A stretch of 5,167 nt of DNA from Limimaricola sp041580155 (GTDB lineage: Bacteria; Pseudomonadota; Alphaproteobacteria; Rhodobacterales; Rhodobacteraceae). This document shows, piece after piece, positions 1 through 5,167 of this stretch. The stretch lies in assembly GCA_041580155.1 (NCBI GenBank), contig JBFGEI010000247.1, forward strand, positions 1 to 5,167, given 5' to 3'. The translations under genes were made by a program, and so were the position numbers. Below the pieces are notes generated by a model. The model worked only from the letters and a program-made list of their open reading frames with translations, was not told where the DNA came from and did not search any database. Each line of letters starts with the position of its first letter. Position 1 is the stretch's first letter.

Positions 1-1984
1 GATGGAGGGCAAGTCGGTGCTGTTCAAGCGCTTCGCCGACGTGAACTCGATCGACATCGAGTTGGATACCGAGGACCCCGACGCGTTCTGCAACGCGGTG
101 CGGCTGATGGGGCCGAGCTTCGGCGGCATCAACCTCGAGGACATCAAGGCGCCTGAGTGCTTCATCATCGAGCAGCGGCTGAAGGAAGAAATGGACATTC
201 CGGTGTTCCATGACGACCAGCACGGCACCGCGGTGATCTGCGCCGCCGGTCTGCTGAACGCGCTGCACATCTCGGGCAAGAAGATCGAGGAGGTCCGCAT
301 CGTGCTGAACGGCGCCGGCGCCGCCGGCATCGCCTGTCTGGAACTGCTGAAGGCGATGGGCGCGCGGCACGACAACTGCATCATGTGCGACACCAAGGGG
401 GTGATCTGGCAGGGCCGCACCGAGGGCATGAACCAGTGGAAGTCGGCGCATGCCGTCAAGACCTCGCGGCGCACGCTGGAAGAGGCGATGGACGGGGCCG
501 ACGTGTTCCTCGGGGTTTCGGCCAAGGGCGCGGTGACCCAGGCGATGGTCAGGAGCATGGCGCCGAACCCGGTGATCTTCGCGATGGCCAACCCGGATCC
601 GGAAATCACCCCCGAAGAGGCGCATGAGGTGCGCGAGGACGCGATCGTCGCCACCGGCCGGTCGGACTACCCCAATCAGGTCAACAACGTGCTGGGCTTT
701 CCCTACCTGTTCCGCGGCGCGCTCGACATCCACGCCCGCGCCATCAACGACGCGATGAAGATCGCCTGCGCCGAGGCGCTGGCGGCGCTGGCCCGCGAGG
801 AGGTGCCCGACGAGGTCGCGGTGGCCTACGGCCGCAAGCTGAGCTTCGGCCGCGACTACATCATCCCGACGCCGTTCGACCCGCGGCTGATCTACCGGAT
901 TCCGCCGGCGGTGGCGCAGGCCGGGATGGACACCCACGTGGCGCGCCGGTCGATCGAGGACATGGACGGCTACATTCACGTGCTGAAGGGCCGGATGGAC
1001 CCGACCGCGAACGTGCTGCGCGGCATCAACGCCCGGGCCCGGGCGGCGCAGGCGACGATGATCTTCGCCGAGGGCGACGACCCGCGGGTGCTGCGCGCCG
1101 CGGTGCAATACCAGCGCGCCGGCTTCGGCAAGGCGATCGTCGTCGGCCGCGAGAACGACGTCGCCGAGAAACTCACCGCCGAGGGCATGGCCGACGCGGT
1201 CGGCGAACTCGAGGTGGTGAACGCCGCCAACACCCGCCATCTCGAGACCTACAAGGCGTTTCTCTACGACCGGCTGCAGCGCAAGGGCCACGACCGGCAC
1301 GACATCCACCGACTTGCCGGGCGCGACCGCCACGTCTTCGCGTCCCTGATGCTGGCGCATGGTCATGGCGACGGCATGATCACCGGCGCGACGCGCAAGT
1401 CGGCGCATGTGATGGAGCTGGTGAACCACGTGTTCGACGCCGGGCCGCACGACGGCGCGGTCGGCGTGTCCGTTGTGATGCACAAGGGCCGGATCGTGCT
1501 GGTCGCCGACACGCTGGTGCATGAATGGCCCGACGAGGAGGATCTCGCCGACATCGCCGAACAGGGCGCCGAGGTCGCGCGCGAACTCGGGCTCGAACCG
1601 CGGGTCGCCTTCGTCAGCTTCTCGACCTTCGGCTACCCGGTGTCGGAGCGCGCCACCAAGATGCACCGCGCCGCCGAGGTGCTCGACGGCCGCGGCGTCG
1701 ATTTCGAATACGAGGGCGAGATGGCGGTCGACGTGGCGCTGAACCCGCGCGGCCAGGACAACTACCCGTTCTCACGGCTGACCGGACCGGCCAACGTTCT
1801 GGTGGTGCCGGCGCGGCATTCGGCCTCGATCAGCGTCAAGCTGATGCAGGAGATGGCCGGGGCGACCGTGATCGGTCCGATCCTGTCGGGCGTCGACAAG
1901 CCGATCCAGGTCTGCTCGACGGTCTCGACCGTCAGCGACATCCTCAACATGGCGGTGATGGCCGCCTGCAAGGCAGGCAAATGA
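1..1984 (+). CDS. maeB: NADP-dependent malic enzyme, MaeB type (5' end missing)
   Basis: Oxidatively decarboxylates L-malate to pyruvate and CO2 with reduction of NADP+, in the cytoplasm; it feeds gluconeogenesis and NADPH supply. The frame is open at the left edge. The Met at base 2 lies inside a conserved block (MEGKSVLFKRFA), so it is not the start; roughly 100 residues are missing compared with the usual length of about 760. Counting from that Met: metal-site region GGINLEDIKAPECF at 41-54; malic enzyme signature FHDDQHGT at 69-76; dinucleotide-binding GAGAAG at 104-109; TGRSDYPNQVNN at 218-229; and a phosphotransacetylase-like domain from about 335 to 660. That domain is typical of large bacterial malic enzymes and is thought to be regulatory, not catalytic. 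The conserved phosphotransacetylase DLSRG motif appears here as VCSTV, with Thr640 where the Arg would be. NADP rather than NAD preference is inferred from the family. Ends in TGA, overlapping the next gene by 4 bp. Confidence 0.95.
   Translation, partial: MEGKSVLFKRFADVNSIDIELDTEDPDAFCNAVRLMGPSFGGINLEDIKAPECFIIEQRLKEEMDIPVFHDDQHGTAVICAAGLLNALHISGKKIEEVRIVLNGAGAAGIACLELLKAMGARHDNCIMCDTKGVIWQGRTEGMNQWKSAHAVKTSRRTLEEAMDGADVFLGVSAKGAVTQAMVRSMAPNPVIFAMANPDPEITPEEAHEVREDAIVATGRSDYPNQVNNVLGFPYLFRGALDIHARAINDAMKIACAEALAALAREEVPDEVAVAYGRKLSFGRDYIIPTPFDPRLIYRIPPAVAQAGMDTHVARRSIEDMDGYIHVLKGRMDPTANVLRGINARARAAQATMIFAEGDDPRVLRAAVQYQRAGFGKAIVVGRENDVAEKLTAEGMADAVGELEVVNAANTRHLETYKAFLYDRLQRKGHDRHDIHRLAGRDRHVFASLMLAHGHGDGMITGATRKSAHVMELVNHVFDAGPHDGAVGVSVVMHKGRIVLVADTLVHEWPDEEDLADIAEQGAEVARELGLEPRVAFVSFSTFGYPVSERATKMHRAAEVLDGRGVDFEYEGEMAVDVALNPRGQDNYPFSRLTGPANVLVVPARHSASISVKLMQEMAGATVIGPILSGVDKPIQVCSTVSTVSDILNMAVMAACKAGK
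1964..1980 (+). promoter_or_regulatory. Shine-Dalgarno of the ribokinase gene, in a hairpin loop
   Basis: The last codons of the malic enzyme contain AAGG at 1970-1973, seven bases before the kinase ATG at 1981. This supports that start codon over any upstream one. The AAGG lies in the loop (CAAGG, 1969-1973) of a small perfect inverted repeat: arms GCCTG (1964-1968) and CAGGC (1974-1978). The repeat is directly visible. An effect on translation or coupling is inference. Confidence 0.5.
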
Positions 1985-2853
1985 CGATCTGGAACCTCGG
2001 CTCGATCAACGCCGATCATGTCTACGCGGTGCCGCATATCCCAGCGCCCGGCGAAACCCTTGCCGCCACCACGCTCAGCCGCGGTCTCGGCGGCAAGGGC
2101 GCCAACATGTCGGTCGCCGCGGCGCGAGCCGGGGCCGTGGTACACCACCTCGGCGCGGTCGGGCCGGATGGCGGCTGGATGACCGAAAGACTGGCCGGCT
2201 ACGGCGTCGGCATCGACCATGTGGCGCGCCTCGACACGCCCAGCGGCCACGCGATCATAACCGTCGATGCCGCGGCCGAAAACGCCATCGTGATCTTTCC
2301 CGGCGCCAATCGCGAGATCCCCGAAGCCACCGTCAGACAGGCTCTGAACAAGGCGAAACCCGGCGATATCTTCCTGGCGCAGAACGAAACCGGGCTGCAG
2401 GTCGAAGCCGCGACACTGGCCCGCGACGCCGGTCTGCGGGTCGCCTACGCCGCCGCGCCTTTCGACGCCGAGGCGGTGCGCGCGGTGCTGCCGCATCTCG
2501 ATTTCCTGATCCTGAACGAGGTCGAGGCGCGGCAGCTGCGCGACGCCGCCGGCCAGCCGCCGGAGGCGCTGCCGGTGTCCGACCTTGTGGTGACGCTGGG
2601 CGCCCGCGGCTGCGACTGGTACGACGCCGCCGGGCACTGCCGCCACTTCGACGCGCCGAAGGTGACGCCGGTCGACACCACCGGCGCCGGCGACACCTTC
2701 ACCGGCTACCTGCTCGCCGGGCTCGACCAGGGTCTCGACATGGCGGCGGCGATCACCCGCGCCGGCCGCGCCGCGGCGCTCAAGGTCACCCGCGCCGGCG
2801 CCGCTGATGCGATACCGACGCTGCAGGAGCTCGATGGCGTACCGAAGCCCTGA
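1981..2853 (+). CDS. rbsK: Ribokinase-type PfkB sugar kinase
   Basis: Probably phosphorylates D-ribose to ribose 5-phosphate with ATP in the cytoplasm, feeding pentose phosphate and nucleotide metabolism. The protein has 290 residues, slightly shorter than E. coli RbsK (309). Visible motifs: N-terminal GSINADH at 7-13, matching the ribose-contacting stretch of ribokinases; GGKGAN (PfkB signature 1) at 37-42; PGAN at 107-110; LNE at 178-180; TLGARG at 205-210; and DTTGAGDTF (signature 2) at 232-240, with Asp238 as the expected catalytic base and GAGD forming the anion hole. The ATG at 1981 is chosen because the homology begins at once, AAGG stands seven bases upstream, and ATGA overlaps the stop of the malic enzyme. 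The frame stays open far upstream, but there it only shadows the malic enzyme. No ribose transporter or repressor is visible nearby, so the true substrate could be another sugar or nucleoside. Two rare ATA codons (2257-2259, 2812-2814) are slightly out of character for this genome. Confidence 0.88.
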   Translation: MTIWNLGSINADHVYAVPHIPAPGETLAATTLSRGLGGKGANMSVAAARAGAVVHHLGAVGPDGGWMTERLAGYGVGIDHVARLDTPSGHAIITVDAAAENAIVIFPGANREIPEATVRQALNKAKPGDIFLAQNETGLQVEAATLARDAGLRVAYAAAPFDAEAVRAVLPHLDFLILNEVEARQLRDAAGQPPEALPVSDLVVTLGARGCDWYDAAGHCRHFDAPKVTPVDTTGAGDTFTGYLLAGLDQGLDMAAAITRAGRAAALKVTRAGAADAIPTLQELDGVPKP

Positions 2854-2865
2854 GACCTGGCTCAG
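2850..2865. repeat. Inverted repeat spanning both convergent stop codons
   Basis: Perfect 5-bp arms CTGAG (2850-2854) and CTCAG (2861-2865) enclose six bases. The arms contain the TGA stop of the kinase on the plus strand and the TGA stop of msrA on the minus strand. It could form a small hairpin in transcripts from either side, but there is no T-tract, so it is not a convincing intrinsic terminator. No other termination signal fits in the 8-bp gap. Confidence 0.4.
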
Positions 2866-3521
2866 CGCAGGAACGGCGCCTCGCTGCCCCAAAGCTGCGC
2901 GACGCGCGCATCGCGGCCGCAGCCCTCGCGGTAACGCTTGTAGGCTTCCGATTTCGGCACGAACAGGCCGACGCTGCTGACCGCCAGCCGTTCGCTGCTC
3001 TTGTAGTAATCCTGGTGGTAGTCGCTGGCCGGGTAGAACGGCGCGCCCTCCAGGATCGGCGTGACGATCGGCTGCGACAGCGACGCCTGCGCCCTGGCCC
3101 TGGCGGCCTCGGCGGCGGCGCCCAACTCGGGCGTGTCGGCGAAGATCGCGGTGCGGTAGCTGTCGCCACGGTCGCAGAACTGGCCACCGGCGTCGGTCGG
3201 ATCGATCGACCGGAAGAACATGTCGTAGATCGTGGCGGCGCTGATCCGGTCGGCGTCGTAGCTGATCCGTACCGCCTCGTAATGCCCGGTGCCGCCGGCC
3301 GTCACCTGTTCGTAGGTCGGGTTGGCGGTGGTGCCGCCGGCAAAGCCAGACACCGCCTCGACCACGCCGGGCACGCTTTCGAAATCGGCTTCGACGCACC
3401 AGAAGCAGCCGCCGGCGACGGTCAGGCTTTGCAGGTTTTGCGCCAGCGCCGGCGCCGCCGGCAACAGGGCAGACAGCGACATCGCGGCGGACAGCGCGAT
3501 CGACTTGAAAAAGCGGGGCAT
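2862..3521 (-). CDS. msrA: Peptide-methionine (S)-S-oxide reductase MsrA, exported
   Basis: Reduces methionine S-sulfoxide in proteins back to methionine. The protein has 219 residues. Residues 1-27 form a Sec-type signal peptide: basic Arg3 and Lys6, a hydrophobic run, then ALA before a predicted cut between Ala27 and Gln28. The mature enzyme is therefore expected in the periplasm. The MsrA domain follows: catalytic motif GGCFWC at 37-42 (nucleophile Cys39), GHYEAV at 79-84, GGQFCDRG at 112-119, and YHQDYY at 168-173. Cys201 near the C-terminus is the likely resolving cysteine; Cys42 and Cys116 are the other two. The ATG at 3521 is chosen because AGGA (complement of 3529-3532) lies seven bases upstream and the signal peptide starts there. 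A longer reading from the ATG at 3713 would run through the argG terminator and is rejected. There is no msrB in the window and no MsrB domain. It converges on the kinase gene with 8 bp between stops. Confidence 0.93.
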   Translation of the reverse strand: MPRFFKSIALSAAMSLSALLPAAPALAQNLQSLTVAGGCFWCVEADFESVPGVVEAVSGFAGGTTANPTYEQVTAGGTGHYEAVRISYDADRISAATIYDMFFRSIDPTDAGGQFCDRGDSYRTAIFADTPELGAAAEAARARAQASLSQPIVTPILEGAPFYPASDYHQDYYKSSERLAVSSVGLFVPKSEAYKRYREGCGRDARVAQLWGSEAPFLR

Positions 3522-3597
3522 CACGGGTTCCTTTCGGCGAGACCCCGAGTCTGTCGCCAGACGCCGGCCCCGCAACACAATCCTGCGTGAACCGCCC

Positions 3598-3617
3598 GTG
3601 TGCGGCGCGCCGAACAC
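3598..3617. repeat. Imperfect 20-bp palindrome upstream of msrA
   Basis: GTGT (3598-3601) and ACAC (3614-3617) flank one mismatched pair and a perfect central palindrome, CGGCGCGCCG (3603-3612). It lies about 77 bases upstream of the msrA start and beyond the argG terminator, so it is in the right place for an operator. It is also G+C-rich enough to be chance. I recognise no known binding site. Confidence 0.35.
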
Positions 3618-3653
3618 CGGTCGCCCTGGCCCGACACCCGTTACTTTGTCCCG

Positions 3654-3685
3654 AAAATACGCCCGCGACCGATCGGCCGCGGGCG
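3654..3685 (-). terminator. Intrinsic terminator of argG
   Basis: Read on the minus strand, an 11-bp stem closes on a GATC tetraloop: arms at 3685-3675 and 3670-3660, beginning CGCCCGCG and ending CGCGGGCG. TATTTT follows (3659-3654). It starts 20 bases past the argG stop. One base pair is G-U in the minus-strand RNA but an A-C mismatch in a plus-strand RNA, and the T-tract is on the minus-strand side, so both signs point to termination of argG. It separates argG from msrA transcription. Confidence 0.85.
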
Positions 3686-3705
3686 CATCGTCCGGTCCTT
3701 GCGGA

Positions 3706-4935
3706 TCAGCCATTCACGCGCCGGTTGCGCGCCGCAATCAGCTTCAACCTAAGCGCGTTAAGCTGGATGAAGCCCTTGGCGTCGACCTGGTCGTAGGCGC
3801 CGGCGTCCTCCTCGAAGGTCACATGCGCTTCGGAATAGAGGCTGTGATCGCTCCAGCGGGCGATGGTGCGCGCCGAGCCCTTGTAGAGCTTCAGCCGGAC
3901 GGTGCCGGTGACGTGCTCCTGGCTCTTGTCGATCAGCGCCTGCAGCATCTCGCGCTCGGGGCTGAACCAGAAGCCGTTGTAGATCAGCTCGGCGTAGCGC
4001 GGCATGATCGAATCCTTGAGATGCCCGGCGCCGCTGTCCAGGGTGATCTGCTCGATGCCGCGATGCGCTTCCAGCAGGATCGTGCCGCCGGGGGTCTCGT
4101 AGACGCCGCGCGACTTCATGCCGACGAAACGGTTCTCCACCAGGTCGAGCCGGCCGACGCCGTGCTTGCCGCCGATCTCGTTCAGCCTGGTCAGGATCGT
4201 CGCCGGCGACATCGCCTCGCCGTTGATGCTGACCGCGTCGCCCTTCTCGAAACCGATCTCGACGATCTCGGCCTGGTCCGGCGCCTCCTCCGGCGACACG
4301 GTGCGCTGGTAGACGTAGTCCGGCGCCTCGTCGGCCGGGTTTTCCAGCACCTTGCCCTCGGACGAGGTGTGCAGCAGGTTCGCGTCGACCGAGAACGGCG
4401 CCTCGCCGCGCTTGTCCTTGGCGATCGGGATCTGGTTGGCCTCGGCGAATTCCAGCAGCTTGGTGCGCGAGGTCAGGTCCCATTCGCGCCACGGCGCGAT
4501 CACCTTGATTTCCGGGTTCAGCGCGTAGCAAGCCAGTTCGAACCGCACCTGGTCGTTGCCCTTGCCGGTCGCGCCATGCGCCACGGCGTCGGCGCCTTCG
4601 GCGGCGGCGATCTCGACCAGCCGCTTGGAGATCAGCGGCCGGGCGATCGAGGTGCCCAGCAGGTAGAGCCCCTCGTAAAGCGCGTTGGCGCGAAACATCG
4701 GGAACACGAAGTCCCGCACGAATTCCTCGCGCAGATCCTCGATGTGGATGCTGGACGCCCCCATCATCTCGGCTTTCTTGCGCGCCGGCTCCAGCTCCTC
4801 GCCCTGGCCAAGATCGGCGGTGAAGGTCACTACCTCGCAGCCGTATTCGGTCTGCAGCCATTTCAGGATGATCGAGGTGTCGAGGCCGCCGGAATAGGCG
4901 AGGACAACCTTCTTCGGGGCGGGCTGGGCGGCCAT
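3706..4935 (-). CDS. argG: Argininosuccinate synthase
   Basis: Joins citrulline and aspartate, using ATP cleaved to AMP and PPi, to give argininosuccinate: the penultimate step of arginine synthesis, in the cytoplasm. The protein has 409 residues, the usual size for the short bacterial form. From the Met at 4935: PP-loop AYSGGLDTS at 13-21; SIARPLISKR at 96-105; second family signature GATGKGNDQVRF at 121-132; FSVDANLL at 181-188; and ENRFVGMKSRGVYETPGG at 267-284, all well-conserved blocks. The C-terminal helix (about 379-409) is present, so the gene looks intact. Two in-frame ATGs compete. The one at 4941 lies one base from GGAG, too close for initiation; the one at 4935 has seven-base spacing and is preferred. 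Using 4941 would add Met-Pro. Ends in TGA followed by an intrinsic terminator. No other arg gene is in the window. Confidence 0.96.
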   Translation of the reverse strand: MAAQPAPKKVVLAYSGGLDTSIILKWLQTEYGCEVVTFTADLGQGEELEPARKKAEMMGASSIHIEDLREEFVRDFVFPMFRANALYEGLYLLGTSIARPLISKRLVEIAAAEGADAVAHGATGKGNDQVRFELACYALNPEIKVIAPWREWDLTSRTKLLEFAEANQIPIAKDKRGEAPFSVDANLLHTSSEGKVLENPADEAPDYVYQRTVSPEEAPDQAEIVEIGFEKGDAVSINGEAMSPATILTRLNEIGGKHGVGRLDLVENRFVGMKSRGVYETPGGTILLEAHRGIEQITLDSGAGHLKDSIMPRYAELIYNGFWFSPEREMLQALIDKSQEHVTGTVRLKLYKGSARTIARWSDHSLYSEAHVTFEEDAGAYDQVDAKGFIQLNALRLKLIAARNRRVNG

Positions 4936-4942
4936 GGGCATT

Positions 4943-4946
4943 CTCC
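4943..4946 (-). promoter_or_regulatory. argG Shine-Dalgarno (decides the start)
   Basis: GGAG on the minus strand. It is seven bases from the ATG at 4935 but only one base from the ATG at 4941. The normal spacing selects the downstream ATG. Confidence 0.7.
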
Positions 4947-4968
4947 GTGTGGGCGTTCAGGGCAGGGC

Positions 4969-4995
4969 GTTAAAGGGTTTCCGACCTTGGGGCAA
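4969..4995 (-). promoter_or_regulatory. Weak candidate argG promoter
   Basis: On the minus strand TTGCCC (4995-4990) and TTTAAC (4974-4969) resemble -35 and -10 elements of a housekeeping sigma-70-type promoter. The spacer is only 15 bases, shorter than ideal. TTTAAC is the most A+T-rich stretch in the leader and would place the RNA start about 25-30 bases before the ATG. The remaining gap up to the upstream stop codon (4996-5061) holds a short GGC run and a 9-bp direct repeat but nothing I recognise. argG could instead be read through from the upstream gene. Confidence 0.25.
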
Positions 4996-5013
4996 GCTGG
5001 CGTCACCGCAAGA

Positions 5014-5056
5014 CCCGGGCAGGGCGGCGGCGGCGCCTTGCCAGCAGCCCGGGCAG
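5014..5056. repeat. 9-bp direct repeat around a GGC run
   Basis: CCCGGGCAG occurs at 5014-5022 and 5048-5056, with four GGC units at 5023-5034 between them. Because CCCGGG is its own complement, the copies could also pair as a 7-bp stem with a 26-base loop on the minus-strand RNA. There is no T-tract, so termination of the upstream gene here is doubtful. It could be chance in such G+C-rich DNA. Confidence 0.35.
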
Positions 5057-5061
5057 ACGGC

Positions 5062-5167
5062 CTAGGGCACCGCCAGCGGATAGCGGCTCTGGCCGGCATA
5101 GGACCGCGCGAAGGCCCGGTCGCCGGCGTTGCCAAGCCGGTCCGCCGCGAAGTGCGCCGGCAGCAGC
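5062..5167 (-). CDS. C-terminal fragment of an unidentified protein
   Basis: The minus strand is open from the right edge to a TAG at 5064-5062, giving 34 residues that begin LLPAHFAADRLG and end SRYPLAVP. About 31 of 34 codons end in G or C, as in the real genes here, whereas the overlapping frame that stays open further left (to 4863) has poorer third-position bias and a biased Pro/Arg/Ala composition. I do not recognise the family from so short a tail. No domain or membrane segment is visible. It lies on the argG strand, 126 bases upstream of the argG start, so partial read-through into argG is possible. Confidence 0.6.
   Translation of the reverse strand, partial: LLPAHFAADRLGNAGDRAFARSYAGQSRYPLAVP

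Noticed and set aside
1525..1980. Upstream extension of the kinase frame into the malic enzyme
   Set aside because: The extension is an Arg/Gly-rich shadow of the malic enzyme; ribokinase homology begins at the ATG at 1981.
1762..3399. A 545-codon open frame on the minus strand across the malic enzyme end, the kinase and part of msrA
   Set aside because: It is antisense to two well-supported genes and out of frame with msrA; composition is low-complexity Arg/Gly/Ala and there is no recognisable domain. Long chance frames are expected at this G+C content.
3015..3590. A 191-codon plus-strand frame opposite msrA
   Set aside because: It mirrors the MsrA gene in antisense, with Arg/Gly-rich composition and no motif.
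3522..3713. N-terminal extension of MsrA to an ATG at 3713
   Set aside because: It would overlap the argG end and run through the argG terminator, and it would bury a clear signal peptide and Shine-Dalgarno.
3758..4861. A 367-codon minus-strand frame within argG
   Set aside because: It is a shifted-frame shadow of argG, whose own frame contains all the family motifs.
5014..5056. An intrinsic terminator for the gene at the right edge
   Set aside because: The CCCGGGC/GCCCGGG stem is only 7 bp with a 26-base loop and no T-tract follows.
4863..5135. A 90-codon minus-strand frame across the argG leader
   Set aside because: It has weaker third-position bias than the overlapping frame ending at 5062, a Pro/Arg-rich composition, and runs into argG in the wrong frame.
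1..5167. Mobile element, CRISPR array, tRNA, rRNA or riboswitch
   Set aside because: I saw no transposase or integrase, no regularly spaced repeats, no cloverleaf-like pattern and no conserved aptamer core; nearly all of the window is housekeeping coding sequence.

Overview
This is a window of ordinary, densely packed bacterial chromosome. Very high G+C, strong G/C preference at third codon positions and the family features of the proteins point to an alphaproteobacterium, most likely a member of the Rhodobacterales. That placement is an inference from protein character and base composition; no search was run.

Layout from left to right. (1) Bases 1-1984, plus strand: most of an NADP-dependent malic enzyme of the MaeB type (malic domain, NAD(P)-binding domain, C-terminal phosphotransacetylase-like domain). 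The N-terminal part lies off the left edge. (2) Bases 1981-2853, plus strand: a ribokinase-type PfkB sugar kinase whose ATG overlaps the malic enzyme TGA (ATGA), so the two are probably co-transcribed and translationally coupled. (3) Bases 2862-3521, minus strand: a methionine sulfoxide reductase A with a Sec-type signal peptide, convergent with the kinase and only 8 bp from it. (4) Bases 3522-3705: an intergenic stretch with an intrinsic terminator for the gene to its right and an imperfect palindrome. (5) Bases 3706-4935, minus strand: argininosuccinate synthase, argG. (6) Bases 4936-5061: the argG leader, with a good Shine-Dalgarno and only a weak promoter candidate. (7) Bases 5062-5167, minus strand: the last 34 codons of an unidentified gene cut by the right edge.

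The genes do not form one pathway. The malic enzyme links the TCA cycle to pyruvate and NADPH supply, the kinase brings ribose (or a related sugar) into the pentose phosphate pool, MsrA repairs oxidised methionine outside the cytoplasm, and ArgG performs the penultimate step of arginine synthesis. The argG terminator and the signal peptide on MsrA indicate that argG and msrA are separate transcription units although they share a strand.

I found no mobile element, CRISPR array, RNA gene, prophage remnant or convincing new system. What merits a second look is local: a hairpin that presents the ribokinase Shine-Dalgarno in its loop, an inverted repeat holding both convergent stop codons, a palindrome upstream of msrA, and the unassigned C-terminus at the right edge.
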